NCBI RefSeq assembly: GCF_021441885.1
Contig: NZ_CP090438.1
Location: forward strand, 1,798,001 to 1,862,000
Direction of reading: 5' to 3'
DNA: 64,000 nucleotides
Origin: Vibrio maritimus
GTDB taxonomy: Bacteria > Pseudomonadota > Gammaproteobacteria > Enterobacterales > Vibrionaceae
Each line of letters starts with the position of its first letter. The stretch's first letter is position 1. Both the position numbers and the translations under genes were made by a program. Positions 1 through 9,373 of the stretch are shown here, piece after piece. The notes beneath the pieces were generated by a model. The model did not search any database. It saw only the letters and a list, made by a program, of their open reading frames with translations, and was not told the DNA's origin.

Positions 1-1
1 T

Positions 2-3000
2 GTTCCAATCGAGGATGGCCAGTTGCAATTGGGCTTTGGCTCAACGCTAAATCAAGAGCTTAGCGATGAGTCATTTGGCATCGATAACATCGAGATATCT
101 GTCGCTAACGCTGACTTCCAGATCATCGGTGTTGAAGACTCGACGATTCCTATCGAGATCAATGCAAACCTTACCGATACTGATGGCTCCGAAGCTCTGT
201 CGATTCTCATTGAAAATGTACCTGAAGATGGCGAGCTATCAGCTGGTATCAATAATGGAGACGGAACTTGGTCGTTGGAACCACAAGATCTAGCCGGACT
301 TGAATTTACACCTGCGAGTGACTTTAGCGGTAGCGTTTCACTCACTGTAAATGCCACATCCACTGACCTAAACACAGGCGACACAGCAACTGCGACCGAA
401 GAGGTCAATATCTATGTGTCTCCAATCAACGATGGTCCAGAAGCAGAAGACAAAGCCTACACTGTCGAAGAAGATGGTTCGCTAACCTTTACCAATGAAC
501 AGCTATTAGTAGGGGCGACGGACATCGAAGGTGACGACTTGTCTATAGCTGATGTTTCGTATTCTGGCACTGATGGTGTGTTTACCGATAATGGCGACGG
601 CACCTATACCTTCGCACCAAATGAAAACTTCAGTGGCAACGTTGAACTGCTGTTCGAGGTATCGGACGGTAAAGATGTTACTCCTGCAACCATTGACGTC
701 ACCGTTACTGAGGTTAACGATGCGCCTGTTGCTGGCTCAACGTCTTACAGCGTTGACGAAGATAATGTACTCACATTCAGTAATGAACAGCTTCTCGCTA
801 ACAGCTCCGATATCGAAGGCGAAGTAGCGGTTAGTGATGTGAGTTACTCCGGCTCAGATGGCATATTCACCGATAACGGTGATGGTACCTACAGCTTTGC
901 ACCGAACGAGAACTTCAATGGTGATGTATCACTCGATGTTAGCGTTGTTGATGAAAGCGGAGAAATCGTCAATACAAGCGCAGACATAGAAGTGATCGCG
1001 GTTAATGATGCTCCGGTCACTGGAGATTTGTCTTACTCAGTCAGTGAAGATGGATCAATTACTCTGTCGCAAGAGCAGCTTTTATCGCAAGCATCTGACA
1101 TCGACGGAGATGACTTGACAGCGACCGACCTTAGTGCCGGAGATAATGCGACCGTTACTGCTAATGAAGATGGTTCATTTACCATTACTCCCGATGCGGA
1201 TTTCAACGGCGATATTGACTTAACCTTCAATATCTCTGATGGAACGGATACGATCGTAGCAAATGCAGATCTCACTGTTAATCCAGAGAATGATGCAGCG
1301 GTTGTTGAAGATGTGGGTTACACCATTCAAGAAGATGGCTCGTTAACCTTTACTGATGAACAGCTTCTTGCTGGCGCATCCGATATTGATGGCGACGACT
1401 TATCAGTTGCTGATGTCAGTTATTCTGGTACAGAAGGCGTATTCACTGATAACGGTGACGGTACTTATACCTTCGCGCCAAACGAGAACTTCAACGGTGA
1501 AGTGGACTTAAGCTTCTCAGTAAGCGACGGTACAACCACCACAGAAGCCAACATTGATGTGACGGTTGAGTCGGTTAACGACATTCCTGTTGCGGGTTCT
1601 ACTACTTACTCAGTGAATGAAGACGGCATAATCACTATCTCTGACGAGCAACTTCTAGCGAACAGCTCGGATGTAGAAGGTGAAGTCGCTGTTGATGATG
1701 TGTCCTACTCAGGTACAGACGGTATCTTCACTGATAACGGCGATGGTACTTACAGCTTCGCACCAAATGAGAATTTCAACGGCAACGTTTCTCTTGACGT
1801 GACCGTTGCTGATGAAGATGGTGCAACGGCAGAAACTACGGCAGGTATTGACGTCATCGCAGTGAACGATGCACCAGTCTCAGGTGACTTAGCTTACTCG
1901 GTTGACGAAGACGGCTCTATCACGCTGACTCAAGAGCAACTTCTGTCACAAGCAAGTGATGTGGACGGTGATGATCTGACGGCCGCTAACTTGTCAGCAG
2001 GTGACAATGCTACAGTTACTGCCAACGAAGACGGATCATTCACTATTACTCCCGATGCGGACTTCAATGGTGACATTGACCTCAGCTTCGACATTTCTGA
2101 TGGCATCGACACCATCGTCGCCAATGCAGATTTGACTGTGAATCCAGTGAATGACGCAGCGGTTGTTGAAGATGTGGGTTACACCATCCAGGAAGATGGC
2201 TCGTTGACCTTTACTGATGAGCAACTTCTAGCAGGTGCATCCGATATTGATGGTGACGACCTATCCGTTGCTGATGTTAGCTACTCAGGCACGGAAGGTG
2301 TGTTCACCGACAATGGTGATGGCACTTATACCTTTGCACCAAACGAGAACTTCAACGGTGAAGTGGACCTAAGCTTCTCAGTAAGTGACGGTACAACCAC
2401 CACAGAAGCTAACATTGATGTGACGGTTGAGTCGGTAAACGACATTCCTGTGGCCGGTTCTACCACATACTCAGTCAATGAAGACGGCATAATCACTATC
2501 TCTGACGACCAATTGCTTGCTAACTCAAGTGATATCGAAGGCGAGGTGAGCGTCAACGATGTGTCTTACTCAGGCACTGACGGTATCTTCACTGATAACG
2601 GTGACGGTACATACAGCTTCGCGCCAAACGAAAACTTCAACGGCAACGTATCGCTTGATGTGTCTGTTGTTGATAAAGACGGTGCAACAGCGGATACCAC
2701 AGCGGGTATTGACGTCATCGCAGTGAACGACGCACCAGTCTCAGGTGACCTAGCTTACTCAGTTGATGAAGATGGCTCAATTACTCTGACTCAAGAGCAG
2801 TTGCTGTCTCAAGCTAACGATGTAGATGGCGATGATCTGACAGCTGCTAACCTAAGCGCAGGTGACAATGCTACGGTAACGGCCAACGAAGACGGTTCAT
2901 TCACCATCACACCAGACGCAGACTTCAATGGCGACATTGACCTCAGCTTCGATATCTCTGATGGCACCGACACCATCGTGGCCAACGCAGACCTGACTGT

Positions 3001-6000
3001 AAACCCTGTCAACGATGCAGCAGTTGTGGAAGATGTGGGTTACACCATCCAAGAAGATGGCTCGTTGACCTTTACTGATGAGCAACTTCTAGCAGGTGCA
3101 TCCGATATTGATGGTGACGACCTATCAGTTGCTGATGTTAGCTACTCAGGCACAGAAGGTGTGTTCACCGACAATGGTGATGGCACTTATACCTTTGCGC
3201 CAAACGAGAACTTTAATGGTGACGTAGACCTAAGCTTCTCAGTAAGCGATGGTACGACCACCACAGAAGCTAATATTGATGTGACGGTTGAGTCGGTCAA
3301 CGACATTCCTGTTGCCGGTTCTACCACATACTCAGTGAATGAAGACGGTATCATCACTATCTCTGACGACCAATTGCTTGCTAACTCAAGTGATGTGGAA
3401 GGCGAGGTGAGTGTCAGCGATGTTTCTTACTCGGGTACAGACGGCATCTTTACCGATAACGGTGATGGAACCTACAGCTTCGCTCCGAACGAAAACTTCA
3501 ACGGTAACGTATCTCTAGATGTGACTGTCGCTGACGAAGATGGTGCAACAGCAGAGACCACCGCTGGTATTGATGTTATCGCAGTTAACGATGCACCGGT
3601 TTCAGGTGACCTGGCTTACTCAGTTGATGAAGATGGCTCGATTACTCTGACTCAAGAGCAATTGTTATCGCAAGCGAGTGATGCGGACGGCGAAGATCTC
3701 ACTGCGGCTAACCTAAGCGCAGGTGATAACGCAACGGTTACGGCTAACGAAGACGGTTCATTCACCATCACACCAGACGCGGACTTCAATGGCGACATTG
3801 ACCTTAGCTTCGATATTTCTGATGGTACCGACACCATCGTCGCGAATGCAGACCTGACTGTAAACCCAGTGAATGATGCAGCGGTTGTGGAAGATGTGGG
3901 TTACACCATCCAAGAAGACGGTTCGTTAACCTTTACTGATGAGCAGCTTCTCGCTGGTGCATCAGATATTGACGGGGACGACCTATCAGTCGCTGACGTT
4001 AGCTACTCTGGTACAGAAGGTGTGTTCACAGACAACGGTGACGGCACTTATACCTTTGCACCAAACGAGAACTTCAATGGAGAAGTTGACTTAAGCTTCT
4101 CGGTTAGTGATGGCACAACCACAACAGAAGCCAACATTGATGTGACTGTAGAGTCCGTCAACGATATTCCTGTTGCAGGTTCTACCACATACTCCGTCAA
4201 TGAAGACGGCATCATCACTATCTCTGACGACCAATTGCTTGCTAACTCAAGTGATGTGGAAGGCGAGGTAAGTGTCAGCGATGTTTCTTACGCTGGCACA
4301 GACGGTATCTTCACTGACAACGGTGATGGCACCTACAGCTTTGCACCAAACGAAAACTTCAACGGTAGCGTATCACTTGATGTGACAGTTGTTGACGAAG
4401 ATGGTGCAACGGCAGACACCACCGCAGGAATTGATGTCATCGCAGTCAACGATGCACCAGTTTCAGGTGACTTAGCTTACTCAGTTGACGAAGATGGTTC
4501 GATTACTCTGACTCAAGAGCAACTTCTGTCTCAAGCGAGTGATGTGGACGGAGATGATCTAACAGCAGCTAACCTAAGCGCGGGTGATAACGCCACAGTC
4601 ACTGCCAACGAAGACGGCTCATTCACCATTACGCCTGACGCGGACTTCAATGGCGACATTGACCTCAGCTTCGACATCTCTGATGGCACCGATACCATCG
4701 TCGCCAATGCAGACCTTACTGTAAATCCAGTGAATGACGCCGCGGTTGTGGAAGATGTGGGTTACACCATCCAAGAAGACGGTTCGTTGACCTTTACTGA
4801 CGAACAACTTCTTGCAGGTGCATCGGATATTGATGGCGACGAGCTATCTGTTGCGGATGTTAGCTACTCAGGTACAGAAGGTGTGTTCACCGATAATGGT
4901 GATGGTACGTATACCTTCGCTCCAAACGAGAACTTCAACGGTGAAGTCGACTTAAGTTTCTCAGTAAGCGACGGTACAACCACCACAGAAGCTAACATTG
5001 ATGTGACGGTTGAGTCGGTTAACGACATTCCTGTTGCGGGTTCTACTACTTACTCAGTGAATGAAGACGGTATTATTACCATCTCTGACGAGCAACTTCT
5101 AGCGAACAGCTCGGATGTAGAAGGTGAAGTCGCTGTTGATGATGTGTCTTACTCAGGTACAGACGGTATCTTCACTGATAACGGCGATGGTACTTACAGC
5201 TTCGCACCAAACGAAAACTTTAACGGCAATGTATCGCTTGATGTGACGGTTGTTGATGAAGACGGTGCAACGGCAGAAACTACGGCAGGCATTGACGTTA
5301 TTGCTGTGAACGATGCGCCTGTCTCAGGTGATCTAGCATACTCCGTTGACGAAGACGGTTCGATAACTCTGACTCAAGAGCAGTTGCTGTCTCAAGCTAA
5401 CGATGTAGATGGCGATGATCTGACAGCTGCTAACCTAAGCGCAGGTGACAATGCTACGGTAACGGCCAACGAAGACGGTTCATTCACCATCACACCAGAC
5501 GCAGACTTCAATGGCGACATTGACCTCAGCTTCGATATCTCTGATGGCACCGACACCATCGTGGCCAACGCAGACCTGACTGTAAACCCTGTCAACGATG
5601 CAGCAGTTGTGGAAGATGTGGGTTACACCATCCAAGAAGATGGCTCGTTGACCTTTACTGATGAGCAACTTCTAGCAGGTGCATCCGATATTGATGGTGA
5701 CGACCTATCAGTTGCTGATGTTAGCTACTCAGGCACAGAAGGTGTGTTCACCGACAATGGTGATGGCACTTATACCTTTGCGCCAAACGAGAACTTTAAT
5801 GGTGACGTAGACCTAAGCTTCTCAGTAAGCGATGGTACGACCACCACAGAAGCTAATATTGATGTGACGGTTGAGTCGGTCAACGACATTCCTGTTGCCG
5901 GTTCTACCACATACTCAGTGAATGAAGACGGTATCATCACTATCTCTGACGACCAATTGCTTGCTAACTCAAGTGATGTGGAAGGCGAGGTGAGTGTCAG

Positions 6001-9000
6001 CGATGTTTCTTACTCGGGTACAGACGGCATCTTTACCGATAACGGTGATGGAACTTACAGCTTTGCGCCAAACGAAAACTTCAACGGTAACGTATCGCTT
6101 GATGTAACGGTTGTAGATGAAGACGGTGCAACGGCAGAGACCACTGCAGGCATTGACGTCATTGCAGTCAACGATGCGCCAGTTTCAGGTGGCTTGGCTT
6201 ACTCAGTTGACGAAGATGGTTCTATTACGCTGACTCAAGATCAATTGCTATCGCAAGCAGGGGACGTCGATGGAGATGCACTAACTGCATCGAACCTCAG
6301 CGCGGGAGACAACGCAACAGTAACGGACAATGGCGATGGTAGCTTTACTATTACGCCAGATGCCAATTTCAACGGAGATATCGACCTTAACTTTGATATC
6401 TCTGATGGAGCAGAAACGATCGTTGCAAACGCTGATCTTACGGTCAATCCGGTAAATGACGCTGCAACATCGGATCCTGTGAGTCTTGCAGGTGTAGAAG
6501 ACAACGCCATCATCATTTCTCAAGAAGATTTGTTGATGCATGCTCAAGACATTGATGGAGACGACCTAACCGCGAAAGATCTATCTATCGATGAATCGTT
6601 TGGTTCACTGGTTGATAATACTGATGGCACTTGGACATTCACACCAACGGAAAACTTCAACGGCGACGTTCCATTCAACTTTAACGTTGATGACGGTACT
6701 GAACTGACACCTGTTCAAGGCAACATCGACATTGCTGCTGTTAACGATGAACCTCAGGCACCTGCAATCGAAATGCAGGGAGAAGAAGACCAAGTTATGG
6801 TCATCGATCCTGAATTCATCTTGGCACAAGCAAGTGATTTAGATGGCGATGAACTCACACTTGAAAGTATCAGTGTTAAGTCACCACAAAATGCGCAATT
6901 GCAACAGCAACCGGATGGTATGTATCACCTCGTTACTTCACAAGATTTCAACGGATTAGTTGAACTGGCTTACGAAATCACAGATGGAGAAGCGACGGCA
7001 GAAGGCTCGTTAAATGTTGATGTCATTCCTGTAAATGATGCTCCATTTGCAGATGGAAACGCCTTCTTAACGACCAATGAGGATGGGGCATTTACCTTCG
7101 ATTCATCCGATATGCTCGACCTGTTTGGTGATATAGACACAGAAAGCCTAGTTATTTCACGAATCATCATGCCAGATGGTGAAGATGCCGGTGATCTGAA
7201 TGACAACGGTGATGGTACCTGGACATTCACACCAACGGGTGATTTCGCCGGAACGTCAGGGCTTCAAGTTATCGCTTCAGATGGAGAGTTTGAAACCTCA
7301 CTCGATGTTCCTGTCTTTGTTCGTCCAGTCGCGGATGGAGCCGTTATTACAACAGATCATGACGGTCCATTGGTGTTCTCTGAAGATTCAACCGGTCACT
7401 TAGGGCTTAACGTTGACCTCATTGATGATTCGGAAATGCTCAGCAACTTGGTTATGACTGGTTTCCCTGTCGGGTTTGAAGTAAGCGATGGTGAAAATAC
7501 TGTCATTATTACAGAGCCTGGACAAATGATCAGTATCACCAACTGGAACATAGACGATCTACAGTTAACACCACCTGAAGACTTCTCTGGAAACTTCTTC
7601 GTAACTGTTAGTGCAACCACGGTTGACTATGGTGACGAACCGTTGCCAGAACCAGAAGGTAGTGAAATTGCAGGCGACTTTGATACAACGCTAGGCGAAC
7701 CAATTATCCTCACAGAAGAAGACTTGATTGGCATGGCACAAAACATCGACGCTAATGATGATGACGCTATCCAGATGGTTCACTTAGTTGATCCTAACCA
7801 AGGCTCGATGGTTGACAATGGTGACGGTACCTGGACCTTTAGTCCGGCCGATGGCTTTACAGGCGAAGTAGACTTTGCGTATGTCGTTGAACGTGATGGT
7901 ATTCTTCATGATGAACAAAGCACTATTGGTGTTCATGAAAATGAAGGACAAATCACCGATGGACCGCAGATTGAATCAATCGCTTCTGCTAGTGTGGAGG
8001 AAAGTGAACCACTTAACTTCACCGATAGCGATATGCTTAGCACCTTGAGCTCCGAATCTGGAGAAATGAGTATTGAATCCGTTACATTGCTTGAAGGTGA
8101 AGGGCTAATTGAATCTGACGGGCAGGGTGGTTATCAATTCACCCCAGCTGAAGGATACACTGGAAGTGCTCAAATCGGCTTTGTCGCGAGTGATGGTGAG
8201 AACAGTGTCGAAAGCCACTTCAATATCAATGTAGACGAGCAAGAACCTTCAACGGTTGAAGCGCTAAGTCAAGCGGATGATGGTTCGGTTAGCATCAGTG
8301 GCGAACAAGTGCTTTCAAGTCTTGATGTCGCGGACGATGCAAGCTTATCTGATCTTAGCTATACAGGCGACGAAGGCGCACTAGTTCCTGCAGGAGACGA
8401 TCAATGGACATTCTGGCCAGACTCTGAGTTTAGCGGTGATATCCCACTGGAAGCAACAGTTCAATCTGGTGGCGAAGAGCAAACTCTAACTACAACGATG
8501 AACGTTGAGACTGCACCTGAATCGACAGAAGCAACTCCTGAGCAAGCGACGGCTGAAACAGAAACTACGCAAGAATCTGTAGAAGCTTCAGCAAGCGACG
8601 ATTCAGCCACATCAGATGACGAAGCCGCTGACATGACAGCTGCGCCAGGCGATGATGTCAGTCTATCAATTCCTGATGAGGTAGCTTCAGCAGAAGGTGT
8701 TGAACAGGTTGAACTATCGGGTATTCCAGATGGTGCATCTGTGAGTGGAGCGCTAGATAATGGCGATGGTACTTACACGGTATCTGGTGACTTGTCACAA
8801 CCGGTCACGATGTCGCTGGGTGATTCGTTTGAAGGTGAAGCAGAGATCTCGTTCCAAGGTGTGGATGAACTTGATACTCCAATAGATGGCGCTTCGGCAA
8901 CAACAACAATTGAAGTTGATGACCAATATGCGATGCAAGCGAGTAGCCAAACTCCAGCAGATACGTCAGGTCTACAAGATGCAGGTGGCAGCGGCGATTG

Positions 9001-9118
9001 GACATCTGGGGACAACACAGATACTGGTGTTGACTTTACAGATGACTCGGGAAGCTTCGGTCATGATGATCAATCATCAGGAGGCAGTCAACACGACTTT
9101 GACGATAACAACTTCTAG
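2..9118 (+). CDS. Giant cadherin-like tandem-repeat adhesin (5' truncated by window edge)
   Basis: The reading frame is open from the first bases, so the true start lies upstream; the first TTG inside the window is not a credible start. More than 3,030 residues are visible. They are about 24 successive domains of roughly 95 residues, each opening with an ND(A/I)PV-type motif and carrying DNGDGTY, FAPNENFNG and SDGT strings. This is the pattern of bacterial cadherin-like (Cadherin_5, tandem-95) calcium-binding domains. Such proteins are normally very large surface or secreted adhesins in biofilm formation. The last 600 residues hold more divergent domains, then a Ser/Thr/Glu-rich linker and an acidic Gly/Ser/Asp tail ending in DDNNF. 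No sortase motif, GlyGly-CTERM or RTX nonapeptide array is visible, so the export route is not shown; type I secretion would be usual for the class. Adhesin role is inferred from domain class. Confidence 0.9.
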   Translation, partial: VPIEDGQLQLGFGSTLNQELSDESFGIDNIEISVANADFQIIGVEDSTIPIEINANLTDTDGSEALSILIENVPEDGELSAGINNGDGTWSLEPQDLAGLEFTPASDFSGSVSLTVNATSTDLNTGDTATATEEVNIYVSPINDGPEAEDKAYTVEEDGSLTFTNEQLLVGATDIEGDDLSIADVSYSGTDGVFTDNGDGTYTFAPNENFSGNVELLFEVSDGKDVTPATIDVTVTEVNDAPVAGSTSYSVDEDNVLTFSNEQLLANSSDIEGEVAVSDVSYSGSDGIFTDNGDGTYSFAPNENFNGDVSLDVSVVDESGEIVNTSADIEVIAVNDAPVTGDLSYSVSEDGSITLSQEQLLSQASDIDGDDLTATDLSAGDNATVTANEDGSFTITPDADFNGDIDLTFNISDGTDTIVANADLTVNPENDAAVVEDVGYTIQEDGSLTFTDEQLLAGASDIDGDDLSVADVSYSGTEGVFTDNGDGTYTFAPNENFNGEVDLSFSVSDGTTTTEANIDVTVESVNDIPVAGSTTYSVNEDGIITISDEQLLANSSDVEGEVAVDDVSYSGTDGIFTDNGDGTYSFAPNENFNGNVSLDVTVADEDGATAETTAGIDVIAVNDAPVSGDLAYSVDEDGSITLTQEQLLSQASDVDGDDLTAANLSAGDNATVTANEDGSFTITPDADFNGDIDLSFDISDGIDTIVANADLTVNPVNDAAVVEDVGYTIQEDGSLTFTDEQLLAGASDIDGDDLSVADVSYSGTEGVFTDNGDGTYTFAPNENFNGEVDLSFSVSDGTTTTEANIDVTVESVNDIPVAGSTTYSVNEDGIITISDDQLLANSSDIEGEVSVNDVSYSGTDGIFTDNGDGTYSFAPNENFNGNVSLDVSVVDKDGATADTTAGIDVIAVNDAPVSGDLAYSVDEDGSITLTQEQLLSQANDVDGDDLTAANLSAGDNATVTANEDGSFTITPDADFNGDIDLSFDISDGTDTIVANADLTVNPVNDAAVVEDVGYTIQEDGSLTFTDEQLLAGASDIDGDDLSVADVSYSGTEGVFTDNGDGTYTFAPNENFNGDVDLSFSVSDGTTTTEANIDVTVESVNDIPVAGSTTYSVNEDGIITISDDQLLANSSDVEGEVSVSDVSYSGTDGIFTDNGDGTYSFAPNENFNGNVSLDVTVADEDGATAETTAGIDVIAVNDAPVSGDLAYSVDEDGSITLTQEQLLSQASDADGEDLTAANLSAGDNATVTANEDGSFTITPDADFNGDIDLSFDISDGTDTIVANADLTVNPVNDAAVVEDVGYTIQEDGSLTFTDEQLLAGASDIDGDDLSVADVSYSGTEGVFTDNGDGTYTFAPNENFNGEVDLSFSVSDGTTTTEANIDVTVESVNDIPVAGSTTYSVNEDGIITISDDQLLANSSDVEGEVSVSDVSYAGTDGIFTDNGDGTYSFAPNENFNGSVSLDVTVVDEDGATADTTAGIDVIAVNDAPVSGDLAYSVDEDGSITLTQEQLLSQASDVDGDDLTAANLSAGDNATVTANEDGSFTITPDADFNGDIDLSFDISDGTDTIVANADLTVNPVNDAAVVEDVGYTIQEDGSLTFTDEQLLAGASDIDGDELSVADVSYSGTEGVFTDNGDGTYTFAPNENFNGEVDLSFSVSDGTTTTEANIDVTVESVNDIPVAGSTTYSVNEDGIITISDEQLLANSSDVEGEVAVDDVSYSGTDGIFTDNGDGTYSFAPNENFNGNVSLDVTVVDEDGATAETTAGIDVIAVNDAPVSGDLAYSVDEDGSITLTQEQLLSQANDVDGDDLTAANLSAGDNATVTANEDGSFTITPDADFNGDIDLSFDISDGTDTIVANADLTVNPVNDAAVVEDVGYTIQEDGSLTFTDEQLLAGASDIDGDDLSVADVSYSGTEGVFTDNGDGTYTFAPNENFNGDVDLSFSVSDGTTTTEANIDVTVESVNDIPVAGSTTYSVNEDGIITISDDQLLANSSDVEGEVSVSDVSYSGTDGIFTDNGDGTYSFAPNENFNGNVSLDVTVVDEDGATAETTAGIDVIAVNDAPVSGGLAYSVDEDGSITLTQDQLLSQAGDVDGDALTASNLSAGDNATVTDNGDGSFTITPDANFNGDIDLNFDISDGAETIVANADLTVNPVNDAATSDPVSLAGVEDNAIIISQEDLLMHAQDIDGDDLTAKDLSIDESFGSLVDNTDGTWTFTPTENFNGDVPFNFNVDDGTELTPVQGNIDIAAVNDEPQAPAIEMQGEEDQVMVIDPEFILAQASDLDGDELTLESISVKSPQNAQLQQQPDGMYHLVTSQDFNGLVELAYEITDGEATAEGSLNVDVIPVNDAPFADGNAFLTTNEDGAFTFDSSDMLDLFGDIDTESLVISRIIMPDGEDAGDLNDNGDGTWTFTPTGDFAGTSGLQVIASDGEFETSLDVPVFVRPVADGAVITTDHDGPLVFSEDSTGHLGLNVDLIDDSEMLSNLVMTGFPVGFEVSDGENTVIITEPGQMISITNWNIDDLQLTPPEDFSGNFFVTVSATTVDYGDEPLPEPEGSEIAGDFDTTLGEPIILTEEDLIGMAQNIDANDDDAIQMVHLVDPNQGSMVDNGDGTWTFSPADGFTGEVDFAYVVERDGILHDEQSTIGVHENEGQITDGPQIESIASASVEESEPLNFTDSDMLSTLSSESGEMSIESVTLLEGEGLIESDGQGGYQFTPAEGYTGSAQIGFVASDGENSVESHFNINVDEQEPSTVEALSQADDGSVSISGEQVLSSLDVADDASLSDLSYTGDEGALVPAGDDQWTFWPDSEFSGDIPLEATVQSGGEEQTLTTTMNVETAPESTEATPEQATAETETTQESVEASASDDSATSDDEAADMTAAPGDDVSLSIPDEVASAEGVEQVELSGIPDGASVSGALDNGDGTYTVSGDLSQPVTMSLGDSFEGEAEISFQGVDELDTPIDGASATTTIEVDDQYAMQASSQTPADTSGLQDAGGSGDWTSGDNTDTGVDFTDDSGSFGHDDQSSGGSQHDFDDNNF
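1003..6168 (+). repeat. Six 861-bp supra-repeats within the adhesin gene
   Basis: Three alternating domain types (NDAPV, NDAAV, NDIPV) form a 287-residue unit repeated six times. Equivalent segments recur at multiples of 861 bp, for example 2036, 2897, 4619 and 5480. Copies 2783-3471 and 5366-6054, exactly three units apart, appear identical over 689 bp and differ on both sides. Confidence 0.9.
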
Positions 9119-9146
9119 TGAGTAATTGATAAAAGCTAGAGTCATA

Positions 9147-9186
9147 AAGCCCATGTGAATTGTTGAAATGATCATGGGCTTTTTCT
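9147..9186 (+). terminator. Rho-independent terminator after the adhesin
   Basis: Stem AAGCCCATG (9147-9155) pairs with CATGGGCTT (9173-9181) and is followed by a T-run. It lies 28 bp after the adhesin stop. The remaining 140 bp up to dif contain no gene that can be seen. Confidence 0.85.
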
Positions 9187-9326
9187 AATAGTCACAATTA
9201 CTAATCTCTGATTAAGTAATGTGATTATTAGGTATTTTATGGTAAATCATGATTATCGTTAAATACGATGATGAAATGAGGGAATAGTGGCAAGGAGAAC
9301 ATAGATTTCAAGCTAACGCACATTCA

Positions 9327-9354
9327 ATTTAACATAAGATAGATAATACGCACT
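9327..9354. other. dif: Chromosomal dif site (XerC/XerD recombination site), left end of prophage array
   Basis: Read on the minus strand it is an XerC arm AGTGCGTATTA, a 6-bp centre TCTATC and an XerD arm TTATGTTAAAT. The XerD arm matches the gammaproteobacterial dif arm exactly and the XerC arm differs by one base from the Vibrio cholerae dif1 arm (AGTGCGCATTA). This is where XerCD resolves chromosome dimers at division under FtsK control. It is the only complete canonical dif in the window: the right end of the array (46745-46761) keeps the XerC arm but has a phage-type XerD arm. The left end is therefore the live site for dimer resolution and for further phage insertion. Confidence 0.9.
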
Positions 9355-9373
9355 AAATCTGTAAGCGCAAAGT

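Noticed and set aside
1003..6168. Regular repeats that might suggest a CRISPR or satellite array
   Set aside because: The repeats are in-frame protein domains of about 95 residues with no spacers, in one continuous ORF.
52..9125. Numerous antisense and out-of-frame ORFs inside the adhesin
   Set aside because: They recur with the 861-bp repeat and mirror its codon pattern; no ribosome sites or plausible protein composition.
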